In this document: piece after piece, positions 53,599 through 62,240 of the stretch
Numbering within the stretch: position 1 is the first letter of the stretch
Layout: each line of letters starts with the position of its first letter
Assembly: GCA_963692975.2 (NCBI GenBank)
Contig: CAXMMR010000010.1
Coordinates: forward strand, 248,001-312,000
From: CAXMMR01 sp963692975
GTDB lineage: Bacteria > Pseudomonadota > Alphaproteobacteria > Acetobacterales > Acetobacteraceae
Direction: 5' to 3'
Length of the DNA stretch: 64,000 nucleotides
Position numbers and translations under genes: made by a program
Notes under the pieces: generated by a model
What the model was told of the DNA's origin: nothing
What the model saw: only the letters and a program-made list of their open reading frames with translations
Database searches by the model: none

Positions 53599-55182
53599 AT
53601 GTCCGGAGTCATGCGCGGCGAAGGTAAAGCTCCGAAGCCTCGTTCCCGCCTTGCAGCGAAGAACGCAAGCGACCGCATCCCGCCACCACAAGCCGATCGC
53701 ACCCAGCTTCAGCAGATCGTTGCCGGGCTGACCGAGGGCGTCATCCTGGTCGACCCCGACCAGTCCATCGCCTGGGCCAACCCGACGGCGCTGGCGCTGC
53801 ATGGCGTCAGCGACATCAGCGGCCTGGGTGCCGACGTGTCCGAGTACCGGCAGCGCTTCGAGCTGAAGGACCGCCGCAACCACAAATTGCCGCCGGGCGA
53901 CTACCCGATGGAGCGACTGCTGGCAGGCGAGGCCTTCAGCGAGGTCATCGTCGAGGTCACCCGTCCCGGCGAGACCAGACACTGGGTGCACCAGATACGC
54001 ACGCTGGTGCTGACCGACAGGCATGGTCAGCCCGATTGCCTGGTGCTGATCATCAACGACGAGACGGAGCGGTTCAACGCCGAGGAACGCTTCGAACGGG
54101 CCTTCGCGGCCAACCCGGCGCCAGCCATCATCGCCCGCCTCTCCGACATGCGTTATGTCAAGGTCAACCACGGCTTCCTGGAGCTGACGGGTCACGAACG
54201 CGAGAACCTGATCGGCCACAGCGTGCACGAGTTCGACGTGCTCAGAGGTGCCGAGAAACATGAGCTTGCGCTGAAGCGCCTGCACGCGGGCGAGACGATA
54301 CCGCAGATGGAGGGTTGCCTCGCCTTGCCAGGCGGCCGGGAGCGGACCGTGCTGCTCGGCGGTCAGCCGATCGAGATCGGCGACGAGGCCTGCATGCTGT
54401 TCACCTTCGCCGACCTGCATCCGCGGCAGCAGGCGCAGCATGCCCTCCGGCACAGCGAGGAGCGCTTCGCCAAAGCCTTCCACATGGCCCCCGCTCCCAT
54501 GGCGATCCTCGAGCTGGATGGTTTGAGCGTGCTCGACGTGAATACCGCGTTCTCGGCCACGACCGGGTGGAGAAAAGAAGAGGTCGTCGGGCGTAGCGAG
54601 ACAGACCTGGCGCTTTGGGGCGAGGGGCAGGCCCACTCGGAGCTGCTGCGTCGCCTGACCGACGCCGGTCGCCTCGTCAACGAGGAGGTTCGGCTACACT
54701 CCAAGGACAGTAGCGTCGGTGACTTCGTCCTGTCCGCCGAGACGGTCGAGATCCACGGCGTGCCCTGCGTGCTGAGCGTCATGGTCGACATCACCGAAAG
54801 GAAGCAGAACGAGCACGCGCTTCTCGATGCCGTCGAGACCGTGATGCAGGACACGTCGTGGCTCGGCCAGAAAATCATCGAGAAGCTGGCCACCATCCGT
54901 AAGCCAGGGCCACCAGCGCAAGACGTTCCGGAAGTCTCGTCTTTACCTGCACGTGTGCGCGACGTGCTGACCCTAGTCGCTCAAGGCCTGTCCGACGACG
55001 AGATAGCCACAAAGCTCGGTATCGCGCGGCACACGGTCCGCAATCACGTTTCCGTGATTTACAGCAGGCTCGGCATCCGAAAACGAGGTGCCGTCATCGT
55101 ATGGGCGCGCGAGCGTGGGCTGGGAACGGCACTCAAGGCGGGCGTGAAGCTCGCGAGAGCTCGCCGTCCTACGGCCTTGTAG
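53599..55182 (+). CDS. PAS-domain LuxR-family transcriptional regulator
   Basis: A 527-residue cytoplasmic regulator. It has PAS domains at about 35-150 (G-L-T-E-G-V-I-L-V-D-P-D), 160-275 (A-N-P-A-P-A-I-I-A-R-L) and 285-400 (H-M-A-P-A-P-M-A-I-L-E-L). The last ~65 residues hold a LuxR/FixJ helix-turn-helix: D-V-L-T-L-V-A-Q-G-L-S-D-D-E-I-A, T-V-R-N-H-V-S-V-I-Y-S-R-L-G. A helical linker joins them. There is no receiver or kinase domain, so ligand or redox sensing through PAS probably controls DNA binding directly. It lies just upstream of the stress cluster and may activate it. Confidence 0.82.
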   Translation: MSGVMRGEGKAPKPRSRLAAKNASDRIPPPQADRTQLQQIVAGLTEGVILVDPDQSIAWANPTALALHGVSDISGLGADVSEYRQRFELKDRRNHKLPPGDYPMERLLAGEAFSEVIVEVTRPGETRHWVHQIRTLVLTDRHGQPDCLVLIINDETERFNAEERFERAFAANPAPAIIARLSDMRYVKVNHGFLELTGHERENLIGHSVHEFDVLRGAEKHELALKRLHAGETIPQMEGCLALPGGRERTVLLGGQPIEIGDEACMLFTFADLHPRQQAQHALRHSEERFAKAFHMAPAPMAILELDGLSVLDVNTAFSATTGWRKEEVVGRSETDLALWGEGQAHSELLRRLTDAGRLVNEEVRLHSKDSSVGDFVLSAETVEIHGVPCVLSVMVDITERKQNEHALLDAVETVMQDTSWLGQKIIEKLATIRKPGPPAQDVPEVSSLPARVRDVLTLVAQGLSDDEIATKLGIARHTVRNHVSVIYSRLGIRKRGAVIVWARERGLGTALKAGVKLARARRPTAL

Positions 55183-55335
55183 TCAAAACATCACGATGTC
55201 CTAGTGCGAAACACCTAAACCGACTAGTTAACGATTAACCGTGCGACGCTATCTTTGGCGGTCGGTGTCGGCTAGTCCTCCCGCCAAGATCACCGTGCCC
55301 TACCGGCAACGTGATACAACAGGGAGAGCCGTCAA

Positions 55336-55518
55336 ATGGATGACGATCGCGTCGCAGGCATCGGCAAGAAGGTCACCGGTTCCGTGAAGGAAGCCATCGG
55401 CAAGGTGACTGGCGACACCAAGCTGCAGACCGAGGGCACGGTCGAGAAGACCGCCGGTGAGGCTCAGAACACCGTCGGCGGCGCGAAGGACGCGGTTCGC
55501 GACACGGTCAAGCGTTAG
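55336..55518 (+). CDS. CsbD family stress protein
   Basis: A 60-residue hydrophilic, Lys/Gly/Thr-rich protein with the CsbD repeats G-K-V-T-G-D-T-K-L-Q-T-E-G and K-A-T-G/A-G-E-A-Q-N-T. CsbD proteins are abundant in general stress and stationary phase and are thought to be largely disordered. GGGAGAG precedes ATG 55336. It is the first gene of a run of stress genes on the same strand. Confidence 0.85.
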   Translation: MDDDRVAGIGKKVTGSVKEAIGKVTGDTKLQTEGTVEKTAGEAQNTVGGAKDAVRDTVKR

Positions 55519-55528
55519 GGCTTCCGTC

Positions 55529-55957
55529 GTGGTCGAGCGTGCTCGCGGTGCGGGCGACGCGCCGACGCCGCCGAATGCAGCGGACGGCAAGGCGTTGACG
55601 CTGCCGTTGCACGCCGAGGAAGTCGTCGTGACCAAGCGGCGTGTCGACACGCTCGTGCGCGTAACGACCCGTACGACCACGAACGAGCGTCAGGTCGACG
55701 AGATGTTGTCGCAGGTCAACGTGGTCGTGGACCGCGTATCGGTCGGACGCATCGTCGAAGCGGTGCCGCCCACGCGGGAAGAAGGCGACGTCACGATCAT
55801 TCCAGTAGTCGAAGAGGTGCTCGTCGTGGAGCGGCGCCTGATGCTCAAGGAAGAGATCCACCTGCGGCGCGTCACCACCGAGGTCCGCCATACGCAGACG
55901 GTCCAGCTGCGGACCCAGGACGCGATCGTGACGCGGCTGAAGATAGACGACGCGTAG
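55529..55957 (+). CDS. DUF2382 (YsnF/AvaK-domain) stress protein, short form
   Basis: A 142-residue protein with YsnF/AvaK repeats: L-P-L-H-A-E-E-V-V-V-T-K-R, then E-V-L-V-V-E-R-R-L-M-L-K-E-E-I-H-L-R-R, ending R-H-T-Q-T-V-Q-L-R. The domain is found in proteins tied to stress in Bacillus, Deinococcus and cyanobacteria. The start is taken as GTG 55529, ten bases after the CsbD stop. The frame is open further upstream through the csbD gene. It is paired with the longer DUF2382 protein that follows. Confidence 0.75.
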   Translation: MVERARGAGDAPTPPNAADGKALTLPLHAEEVVVTKRRVDTLVRVTTRTTTNERQVDEMLSQVNVVVDRVSVGRIVEAVPPTREEGDVTIIPVVEEVLVVERRLMLKEEIHLRRVTTEVRHTQTVQLRTQDAIVTRLKIDDA

Positions 55958-56012
55958 CCCGACCGAGCCGGTCGGCCGAAGAACAACAACCAGCAATCGA
56001 GGATGACAGACT

Positions 56013-56825
56013 ATGGATGAGACAATCGTCGCGGTATTCGATACCGCCGCTCACGCCGCAGCCGCTGCCAGCGACCTACGGGCCGCCAACGTGCCGGAGA
56101 GCGCCATTACCCTGCATGCGGGCACGGCCACGGGCACCGTCTCGACGACGACCGAGACCTCGCGCGGAACAGGGTTCTGGTCGAGCCTGTTCGGTGGCGA
56201 GCCGGACCATGACACGGCCGTCTACGACCGTAGCCTTCAGGGTGGGTCCACCGTGCTGTCGGTGAAAACGCCGGAGACGCACATCGCCAGCGTCATGGAC
56301 ATCCTCGAGAGACACCATCCGGTCGACATCGACGAGCGGGCATCGAGCTACGGCCTGACCCAGACCGCGGCTCCGGCCACGACGCTGCGCACACCGGTGG
56401 CTGGTTCTCTTGCAGGCGACAAGATGCAGCTCTCCGAGGAAGAGCTCGTGGTCGGCAAGCGTGTGGTGAACCGCGGCGGCACGCGCATCCGTCGCTTCGT
56501 CGTCGAGACCCCGGTCGAGGAGCAAATCTCGCTGCATGACGAGCGGGTCGTCATCGACCGTCATCCGGTCACCGGTGCCGCGACCGCGGGTGTCGGCGAC
56601 TTCAGCGAGAAGACCATCGAGATGACCGAGAGCGCCGAGGAGGCGGTGGTCGGCAAGACCTCGCGCGTCGTCGAGGAGATCTCGCTGCGTAAGGAGGCCG
56701 TCGACCGCACCGAGACCGTCCGCGACACCGTGCGTCGTGAGGACGTGAAGATAGAGCAGATACCCGGTGAGCCGGTCACCACGACGACGGCTACGCCGGT
56801 GATGCCAGGCAAGCCGCGGATTTAA
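56013..56825 (+). CDS. DUF2382 (YsnF/AvaK-domain) stress protein, long form
   Basis: A 270-residue protein. Residues 1-110 resemble the general-stress-protein 17M-like domain (V-A-V-F-D-T-A-A-H-A-A-A-A-A-S-D-L). The C-terminal half carries two YsnF/AvaK repeats (L-S-E-E-E-L-V-V-G-K-R-V-V-N-R-G-G, V-E-E-I-S-L-R-K-E-A-V-D-R-T-E). It is acidic and hydrophilic. It belongs to the same-strand stress run and may have co-evolved with the shorter homologue upstream. The precise role is unknown. Confidence 0.8.
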   Translation: MDETIVAVFDTAAHAAAAASDLRAANVPESAITLHAGTATGTVSTTTETSRGTGFWSSLFGGEPDHDTAVYDRSLQGGSTVLSVKTPETHIASVMDILERHHPVDIDERASSYGLTQTAAPATTLRTPVAGSLAGDKMQLSEEELVVGKRVVNRGGTRIRRFVVETPVEEQISLHDERVVIDRHPVTGAATAGVGDFSEKTIEMTESAEEAVVGKTSRVVEEISLRKEAVDRTETVRDTVRREDVKIEQIPGEPVTTTTATPVMPGKPRI

Positions 56826-56891
56826 GCTCGACGAGACTGCTACCGGTCCGGGGCACATACGGTGCCTCGGACCATTTCATCGGAGTTCAAT

Positions 56892-57827
56892 ATGTCAACG
56901 AACGTCTATGAAGACCCGGCGCTCGGGCGCACCGGCTTGCTGACGCCTGCCGGGTCCATGGGCGGTGGCTCTCATACACACCGCCGGATTTCTTGGGGTG
57001 CCATCTTCGGCGGCGTCATCCTGGTCGTCGCCGTTCAGTTACTGCTCAGCCTCCTCGGCGCGGGCATCGGCCTGGGGACCGTCAACGTCAACGCCGGAAG
57101 CACCCCGAGCGCGAGCAGCCTCGGCATCGGCGCGGGCGCCTGGTGGATCGTCAGCAGCATCGTCGCCCTGGCGTTCGGCGGCTACGTGTCGGCCTGGCTC
57201 GCTGGCATCGAAATCCGGTGGGACGGCGTCCTGCACGGTCTCATCACCTGGGGCATCGCCACGCTGCTGACCGTCTACCTGCTCACCTCCGCGGTAGGCG
57301 GCATCATCGGCGGCGGCGCGTCAGTTCTCGGCGGCCTGGCGTCGGCTGCCGGTAGCGGCGTCAAGGACGCGGCGCAGCCTGCCGCACAGGCGGCTGGCCT
57401 CACGCCAGACGTGCTGCAACAACAGGCGAAGGCCTACCTGCAGCCCGCCGACACCGACCCCGCGACGATGAGCCCGCAGGATGCGCAAAAGCAGTTGGTG
57501 ACCAACCTGGCGACCTACGCCAAGGGCGGACCAGATGCCCCGGCGGCCAAGGAGCAGGTCGTCAACATCATGGCGGCACAGCAACACGTAACGCACGACC
57601 AGGCTGCGCAGCAGTTCGACACCGAGCAGGCAAAGCTGCAACAGGACAAGGCGCAGGCCATCCAGACAGCCAAGAATGCAGCTGACGAGAGCGCGGCCGC
57701 GGTCTCGAAGACGTCGTTCGGTGCGTTTGCCGACCTGTTGATCGGCGCCATCGCCGCGGCGATCGGCGGCTCCTTGGCCGTGCAGCGTCGCATGCTCGCC
57801 ACCCGCAGAACCTCGGTCGTTCGTTAA
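56892..57827 (+). CDS. Membrane protein of the stress cluster, 311 residues
   Basis: The first ~150 residues hold three hydrophobic segments: W-G-A-I-F-G-G-V-I-L-V-V-A-V-Q-L-L-L, W-W-I-V-S-S-I-V-A-L-A-F-G-G, and G-I-A-T-L-L-T-V-Y-L-L-T. A long Ala/Gln-rich helical region follows (A-K-E-Q-V-V-N-I-M-A-A-Q-Q-H-V), then a final membrane helix (F-A-D-L-L-I-G-A-I-A-A-A-I-G). The pattern recalls the 'PhnA-like' membrane proteins found beside YsnF genes. ATG 56892 is within frame of a longer start at 56862 (M-P-R-T). Role unknown. Confidence 0.68.
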   Translation: MSTNVYEDPALGRTGLLTPAGSMGGGSHTHRRISWGAIFGGVILVVAVQLLLSLLGAGIGLGTVNVNAGSTPSASSLGIGAGAWWIVSSIVALAFGGYVSAWLAGIEIRWDGVLHGLITWGIATLLTVYLLTSAVGGIIGGGASVLGGLASAAGSGVKDAAQPAAQAAGLTPDVLQQQAKAYLQPADTDPATMSPQDAQKQLVTNLATYAKGGPDAPAAKEQVVNIMAAQQHVTHDQAAQQFDTEQAKLQQDKAQAIQTAKNAADESAAAVSKTSFGAFADLLIGAIAAAIGGSLAVQRRMLATRRTSVVR

Positions 57828-57884
57828 GGCCGTTCGCCCGATGTTGGTGGCGTCGGGCGATCGCCCATCACAGGAGCATTCAGA

Positions 57885-58142
57885 ATGTCCATTATCGGCT
57901 GGCTCATCCTGGGCCTGGTCGCCGGGTTCATCGCAAGCAAGATCGTCAACAAGAGCGGCCAAGGTCTGCTGCTCGACATCGTGCTCGGCATCGTCGGCGC
58001 GTTCGTCGGCGGCTTTCTATTCTCGCTGGTCGGCGCCGCACCCGTGAGCGGCTTCAGCATCTACAGCATGGTCGTCGCGGTGATCGGCGCCATCGTCGTG
58101 CTGGTCGTCTACCACGCGCTCGTCGGCCGTCGGACGATCTAG
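57885..58142 (+). CDS. GlsB/YeaQ/YmgE family stress membrane protein
   Basis: An 85-residue protein with the family pattern: I-I-G-W-L-I-L-G-L-V-A-G-F-I-A-S-K-I-V, a loop G-Q-G-L-L-L-D-I-V-L-G-I-V-G-A-F-V-G-G, and a third hydrophobic segment. It is a small inner membrane protein induced by envelope and osmotic stress in many bacteria. An A-G-G-A-G box (near 57870) precedes ATG 57885. It sits between the cluster membrane protein and a second CsbD gene. Confidence 0.9.
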   Translation: MSIIGWLILGLVAGFIASKIVNKSGQGLLLDIVLGIVGAFVGGFLFSLVGAAPVSGFSIYSMVVAVIGAIVVLVVYHALVGRRTI

Positions 58143-58174
58143 GGTCGTCGGAAACATCAAAGAGGAGAAGAAAC

Positions 58175-58432
58175 ATGGTTGACGAGAATAGGGCCGAGGG
58201 CTTCGCACGCGATCTCGGCGGCAAGGTTCAGGATGCCGTCGGCGGTCTGACCGGTGACGGCTCGACCCAGGCTCGCGGCAAGGCAAACCAGGCTGCCGGT
58301 CAGGCGCAGAACCTCTACGGCGAGACTCTCGACACGATGCGGAGCTTCGCGTCCGATCAGCCTCTGACTGCCCTGCTCTCCGCGCTTGGCGCTGGCGCAG
58401 TGCTCGGGATGATTTTGGCTCGTCGTAAGTAG
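58175..58432 (+). CDS. CsbD family protein with C-terminal membrane tail
   Basis: An 85-residue protein. The first half is CsbD-like (D-L-G-G-K-V-Q-D-A-V-G-G-L-T-G-D, then A-Q-A-R-G-K-A-N-Q-A-A-G-Q-A-Q). The second half has a hydrophobic segment, T-A-L-L-S-A-L-G-A-G-A-V-L-G-M-I-L-A, and an R-R-K end, so it is anchored in the membrane. An AGAGGAGA box precedes the ATG. A strong hairpin terminator follows at 58437. It differs from the soluble CsbD gene at 55336. Confidence 0.82.
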   Translation: MVDENRAEGFARDLGGKVQDAVGGLTGDGSTQARGKANQAAGQAQNLYGETLDTMRSFASDQPLTALLSALGAGAVLGMILARRK

Positions 58433-58436
58433 AGGG

Positions 58437-58470
58437 AAGGGTCGCCTGGTAACGCTACCAAGCGACCCTT
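58437..58470 (+). terminator. Hairpin terminator after the stress run
   Basis: AAGGGTCGC-C-TGGTA, loop ACGC, TACCA-A-GCGACCCTT: a 14-pair stem with one mismatch. It starts four bases after the stop of the CsbD-tail gene. No long T-run follows, so termination may be partial. It separates the CsbD/DUF2382/GlsB run from the LEA14-like gene. Confidence 0.65.
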
Positions 58471-58520
58471 ACGCACACGACCGGCAGAGCGCTCAAGTGG
58501 CCCTCGGGTAGGTGTTCCAG

Positions 58521-59042
58521 ATGCTCTTTTCGGGCCGACTGACCGCTTTGGCGCTGGTGACCGCTCTAGGTGGCTGCGCGTTGGCGAGTGACGCGCCGCC
58601 GTCGGTGGCGGTCGTCGACGTGCGGCTCACAGGGATCGGCCCGACGGAGCAGCAGCTTGCCCTGACGCTGTGCGTCACCAACCCGAATGACAACGAGATC
58701 GCGTTCCGCCACGTGACGGCAGACCTCGACGTCTCGGGCACTCGCCTGGCGACGGGTGCAAGCGACCTCGCCGTCCGTCTGCCGTCGAAATCCTCGACCC
58801 TGGTGCCGTTTGCCATCGTGACGACCGTACAGAACCTGGGACTGCAGCTATTCGGCATCGTCCGTGACGGCGGCATCGACTACCGGGTACATGGCACCGT
58901 CACGCTGACAGGCCTCGTGGGACTGACCTTGCCGTATTCACGCTCGGGTCATCTCGACCCCCTCTCCAGTAGCATCGGTCTCGTCGATGCCGTCGCCGAC
59001 AACCCTGTCGCGTCGCTGTGCAATGCGTCACCGGCTTCATGA
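58521..59042 (+). CDS. LEA14-like (water-stress) lipoprotein
   Basis: A 173-residue protein. A signal peptide ends in a lipobox L-G-G-C-A (cysteine near residue 19). The mature domain has the LEA type 2 / WHy fold pattern: V-A-V-V-D-V-R-L-T-G, Q-Q-L-A-L-T-L-C-V-T-N-P-N-D-N-E-I-A-F, and V-N-V-L-T strands. WHy proteins protect enzymes from freezing or drying. ATG 58521 follows a G-G-T-A-G-G box. It comes right after the terminator and belongs thematically to the stress cluster. Confidence 0.78.
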   Translation: MLFSGRLTALALVTALGGCALASDAPPSVAVVDVRLTGIGPTEQQLALTLCVTNPNDNEIAFRHVTADLDVSGTRLATGASDLAVRLPSKSSTLVPFAIVTTVQNLGLQLFGIVRDGGIDYRVHGTVTLTGLVGLTLPYSRSGHLDPLSSSIGLVDAVADNPVASLCNASPAS

Positions 59043-59194
59043 ACGCGTCAGTTTTGCCGGACTCCCCCGCTCGAAGCCTGGGTCGATGGAGCAAGACCTT
59101 CCAAGGCGAGCCATCGGTCGCTCAGGCAGCCAAGTGGTGAGTGGCTTCTAGGCTGAAAATAGAGCGTGCTGACATGACAGCGCGAGGAGACATC

Positions 59195-61165
59195 ATGTCC
59201 GACAGCAGTCAATTGGCCAAACCGCCCGCGAAGACAGTCGCCGCGGCTCCCGCACCGGACGCCTCCAGGGTCATGACGCTCTTCGTCATGATCGTGGCGA
59301 CGCTCTACTTCGGCCGCGAGGTGCTCGTCCCGGTGACCCTGGCACTGCTGCTCGCATTCGTGCTGGCGCCGCTGGTCGGCCTGCTCCGTCGGCTGCACTT
59401 CGGCAAAGTGCCATCCGTACTCGTCGGCGTGGTGCTCGCGCTTGGCGTCATCCTGGCCGTCGGCGGCGTCATCGGCTCTCAGATCGCCGAGTTGACCACC
59501 GACATCCCGAAATACGCGGCGACCGTCGAGGCCAAGGTTGCCAGCGTGCGCAGCTACACCGTCGGTCGCCTGTCGCATCTAGCTGACAGCGTCGGCTCGC
59601 ATCGTGCGGCACGGCCGTCGACCGCAGGCAACGTCGGAGGAGGGGCTCCCGCCGCGGCATCACCGAGTGGCGGAAACGGAGCGCCTCCGCCTGCGCCTCC
59701 TGCCGCCACGACGGCATCGCCGCTCGAGATGGCGAAGACCTACCTGGGACCGATCCTGTCGCCGCTCGCCACGCTCGGTATCGTCTTCGTCGTGGCCGTG
59801 TTCGCGCTGCTGCAGCGCGAGGACCTGCGGGACAGGCTGATCCGGCTGGTCGGCTCGGACGACCTGCACCGCACGACCCTGGCCATCGATGACGGCGCAC
59901 GACGGCTCATCCGCTACTTCCTCACCCAACTCAGCATCAACACCGCTTTCGGCATCGTCATCGGGGTCGGCTTGCTCATCATCGGCGTGCCGAACCCGGT
60001 GCTCTGGGGCATCCTGTCGGGTCTGCTGCGTTTCGTGCCCTATATCGGCTCGCTGCTGTCGGCCGTGCTGCCGATGGCGCTCGCGGCGGCGGTCGAGCCT
60101 GGATGGTCGATGGTGCTGTGGACGGCGGGCCTCTACCTCGTCGTCGAGGGACTGACCGGCCAGGTCATCGAGCCGATGGTTTATGGCCACGCGACCGGCT
60201 TGTCGCCGTTCTCCGTCGTCGTCGCGGCCATCTTCTGGTCATGGGTGTGGGGGCCTGTCGGCCTCATCCTGTCGACCCCGCTCACCCTGTGCCTCGTGGT
60301 GATGGGACGCCACGTCAAGCGGCTCGAGTTCCTCGACGTCATGCTGGGCGACCGTCCGGCCCTGACGCCGGTTGAGAGCTTCTACCAGCGCATCCTCGCG
60401 GGCGATGCCGACGAGGCCGAGGACCACGCCGAGCTGCTGCTCAAGGAGCGCTCGCTATCGACCTACTACGACGAGGTCGCGCTCAAGGGGCTGCAGCTCG
60501 CGGCCAACGACGCGCAGCGCGGGGTGCTCGACCATGACCAACTCGACCGCATCAAGACCACCGTCAAGGCGCTGGTGCACAGCCTCGCAGGGCACGACGA
60601 CGAGCAGCCGTCACCCGGCCGCTCCGATAAGGGCTCCGTGGCGCCGCCTGACGACGAAACTGGGCTCGCCAGAAACCCCGACCCACGCGGCGTCGACCAT
60701 GAAGAGCTGCCGGTCGGCTGGCGCGACCCGGGTGCCGTGCTCTGCATCGCGGGACGCGGACCACTCGACGAGGCGGCCTCGTCCATGTTGGTCCAGTTGC
60801 TGAGCAAGCACGGCATGGGAGCGCGACTGGTCAGCTACGACGACGTCTCCCGTGACAAGGTCGAGACCCTCGACATCCGGGGCGTGACGATGGCCTGCGT
60901 GTCATACCTCGACATCACCGGCAGCCCGGCGCACCTGCGCTACTTCATGCAGCGGCTGCGTCGGCGGCTGCCGTCCGGCGCGCCGTTGCTGGTCGGTCTG
61001 TGGCCGTCGCAGGACTCGACGCTGAAGGACAAGGACATTCAGCGCTCGATCGGAGCCGACTACTTCACCAGCTCGCTGGCCGAGGCGGTCACCTCGTGCG
61101 CGAAGGCCGCCGATGCGGCGATCGACGCCAGTCACGGCGCGTCGCATGCACAGGCGGCCCAATAG
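59195..61165 (+). CDS. AI-2E family transporter with C-terminal soluble domain
   Basis: A 656-residue protein. The transmembrane part (about 20-380) has the family pattern: V-M-I-V-A-T-L-Y-F-G-R-E-V-L-V-P-V-T-L-A-L-L-L-A and V-V-V-A-A-I-F-W-S-W-V-W-G-P-V-G-L-I-L-S-T-P-L-T. Between helices lies a Pro/Ala-rich linker near 150-190. After ~430 a soluble domain is added, with L-C-I-A-G-R-G-P-L-D-E-A-A-S and A-C-V-S-Y-L-D-I-T-G, resembling a Rossmann/B12-binding-like fold. GAGGAGA lies before ATG 59195. Members are exporters of unclear substrate or Na+/H+ antiporters. Confidence 0.85.
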   Translation: MSDSSQLAKPPAKTVAAAPAPDASRVMTLFVMIVATLYFGREVLVPVTLALLLAFVLAPLVGLLRRLHFGKVPSVLVGVVLALGVILAVGGVIGSQIAELTTDIPKYAATVEAKVASVRSYTVGRLSHLADSVGSHRAARPSTAGNVGGGAPAAASPSGGNGAPPPAPPAATTASPLEMAKTYLGPILSPLATLGIVFVVAVFALLQREDLRDRLIRLVGSDDLHRTTLAIDDGARRLIRYFLTQLSINTAFGIVIGVGLLIIGVPNPVLWGILSGLLRFVPYIGSLLSAVLPMALAAAVEPGWSMVLWTAGLYLVVEGLTGQVIEPMVYGHATGLSPFSVVVAAIFWSWVWGPVGLILSTPLTLCLVVMGRHVKRLEFLDVMLGDRPALTPVESFYQRILAGDADEAEDHAELLLKERSLSTYYDEVALKGLQLAANDAQRGVLDHDQLDRIKTTVKALVHSLAGHDDEQPSPGRSDKGSVAPPDDETGLARNPDPRGVDHEELPVGWRDPGAVLCIAGRGPLDEAASSMLVQLLSKHGMGARLVSYDDVSRDKVETLDIRGVTMACVSYLDITGSPAHLRYFMQRLRRRLPSGAPLLVGLWPSQDSTLKDKDIQRSIGADYFTSSLAEAVTSCAKAADAAIDASHGASHAQAAQ

Positions 61166-61252
61166 CGATCGCGGCTACGTCGCTGTCACATATTGTCTTA
61201 GGCGTCAGGCGGGCTCGGCCTCATCTATTGGACGACCTGATCCGCTCGAGCG

Positions 61253-62140
61253 CTAAGAGTAGGTCATCTGCCGGAGGTCGGTCATCAGTCCAGGACCTGC
61301 CGGTCGCCATCCGAGGCGTTGTCGCGTCTGCTCGCTCGATGCCGGAAGGTCCAGACCGGCGAACGCCGCAAACCAGCCAAAATGACCGGCCGCTTCTTCC
61401 GCGGACATGGCGACTACCGGTACCTTCAGGCCTTGGCCGATGACCTCGGCGATCTCACGGACGGGAATGCCTTCCTCGGCGACCGCATGGTACCTCGTGC
61501 CCGCCTCACGCTTCTCCAAGACGAGTCGGTAGAGACGGGCGACATCGAGCACGTGAGCCGCTGGCCAGCGATTGGACCCGTCGCCCACGTAGGCCGAGAC
61601 ACCCTTCTCGCGTGCGATGGCTATCGCTAGCGTTATCAGCCCCTGTTTGACCGTGTCGTGAACCTGGGGAAGGCGAACTACCGAGACGTTGACACCTGCC
61701 GCGGACATCGACGCACCCGCGAGTTCGGACGCGACACGCGGGTTCGGATGGCTGGAATTGAAGGTGTCCTCGGTAGCCGGTCGATCCGGCACAGCGTTTC
61801 CCATCCCCGTTCCCGACGTTATCACCAGAGGTCGGTCGGAACCGGCAAGCACGCTACCGAGTGTCTCGATGGCACGCCTGTCCTTCTCGCAATTCGCCAC
61901 GAAGTTCGAGAAGTCGTGGTCGAAGGCGGTATGTATCACCGCGTCCGACATGGCCGCGCCGCTGCGCAGACTGTCCAGGTCTTCGAGGCTCCCCCGATGC
62001 ACCTCCGCGCCGACAGCGATGAGCGACGGGACTCCCACCTCCGACCGGCACAGCCCCAGCACCTGATGGCCAGCGCCGACGAGTTCTGAAATTAGGACGG
62101 AGCCGATGAACCCGGTGGCCCCTGTCACGAATACGCGCAT
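61253..62140 (-). CDS. NAD-dependent epimerase/SDR family protein (atypical, extended type)
   Basis: A 295-residue protein with an extended-SDR start V-F-V-T-G-A-T-G-F-I-G-S-V-L-I, G-A-E-V-H-R-G-S-L-E-D and D-A-V-I-H-T-A-F-D-H-D. The classical YxxxK does not stand out, as in the related atypical group. The gene is divergent from an XRE/MmyB-type regulator at 62241. Such SDR-regulator pairs are common, and the regulator probably controls it. ATG 62140 is preferred because it begins the Rossmann fold; the longer start at 62185 adds 15 residues without homology. Confidence 0.8.
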   Translation of the reverse strand: MRVFVTGATGFIGSVLISELVGAGHQVLGLCRSEVGVPSLIAVGAEVHRGSLEDLDSLRSGAAMSDAVIHTAFDHDFSNFVANCEKDRRAIETLGSVLAGSDRPLVITSGTGMGNAVPDRPATEDTFNSSHPNPRVASELAGASMSAAGVNVSVVRLPQVHDTVKQGLITLAIAIAREKGVSAYVGDGSNRWPAAHVLDVARLYRLVLEKREAGTRYHAVAEEGIPVREIAEVIGQGLKVPVVAMSAEEAAGHFGWFAAFAGLDLPASSEQTRQRLGWRPAGPGLMTDLRQMTYS

Positions 62141-62240
62141 GCTCAGTCTCCTCAATCCAGATGACGTTGTGAGCACATCGTGCATGCGGTTAAAGTAGTG
62201 GCCCTATCCGGGTATAGACCTTAACAGGAATGGATTTCTC

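Noticed and set aside
55183..55335. EcfG (general stress sigma) promoter before the stress cluster
   Set aside because: GAAAC and AACG elements occur near 55,206-55,232, but spacing and bases do not fit GGAAC-N16/17-CGTT.
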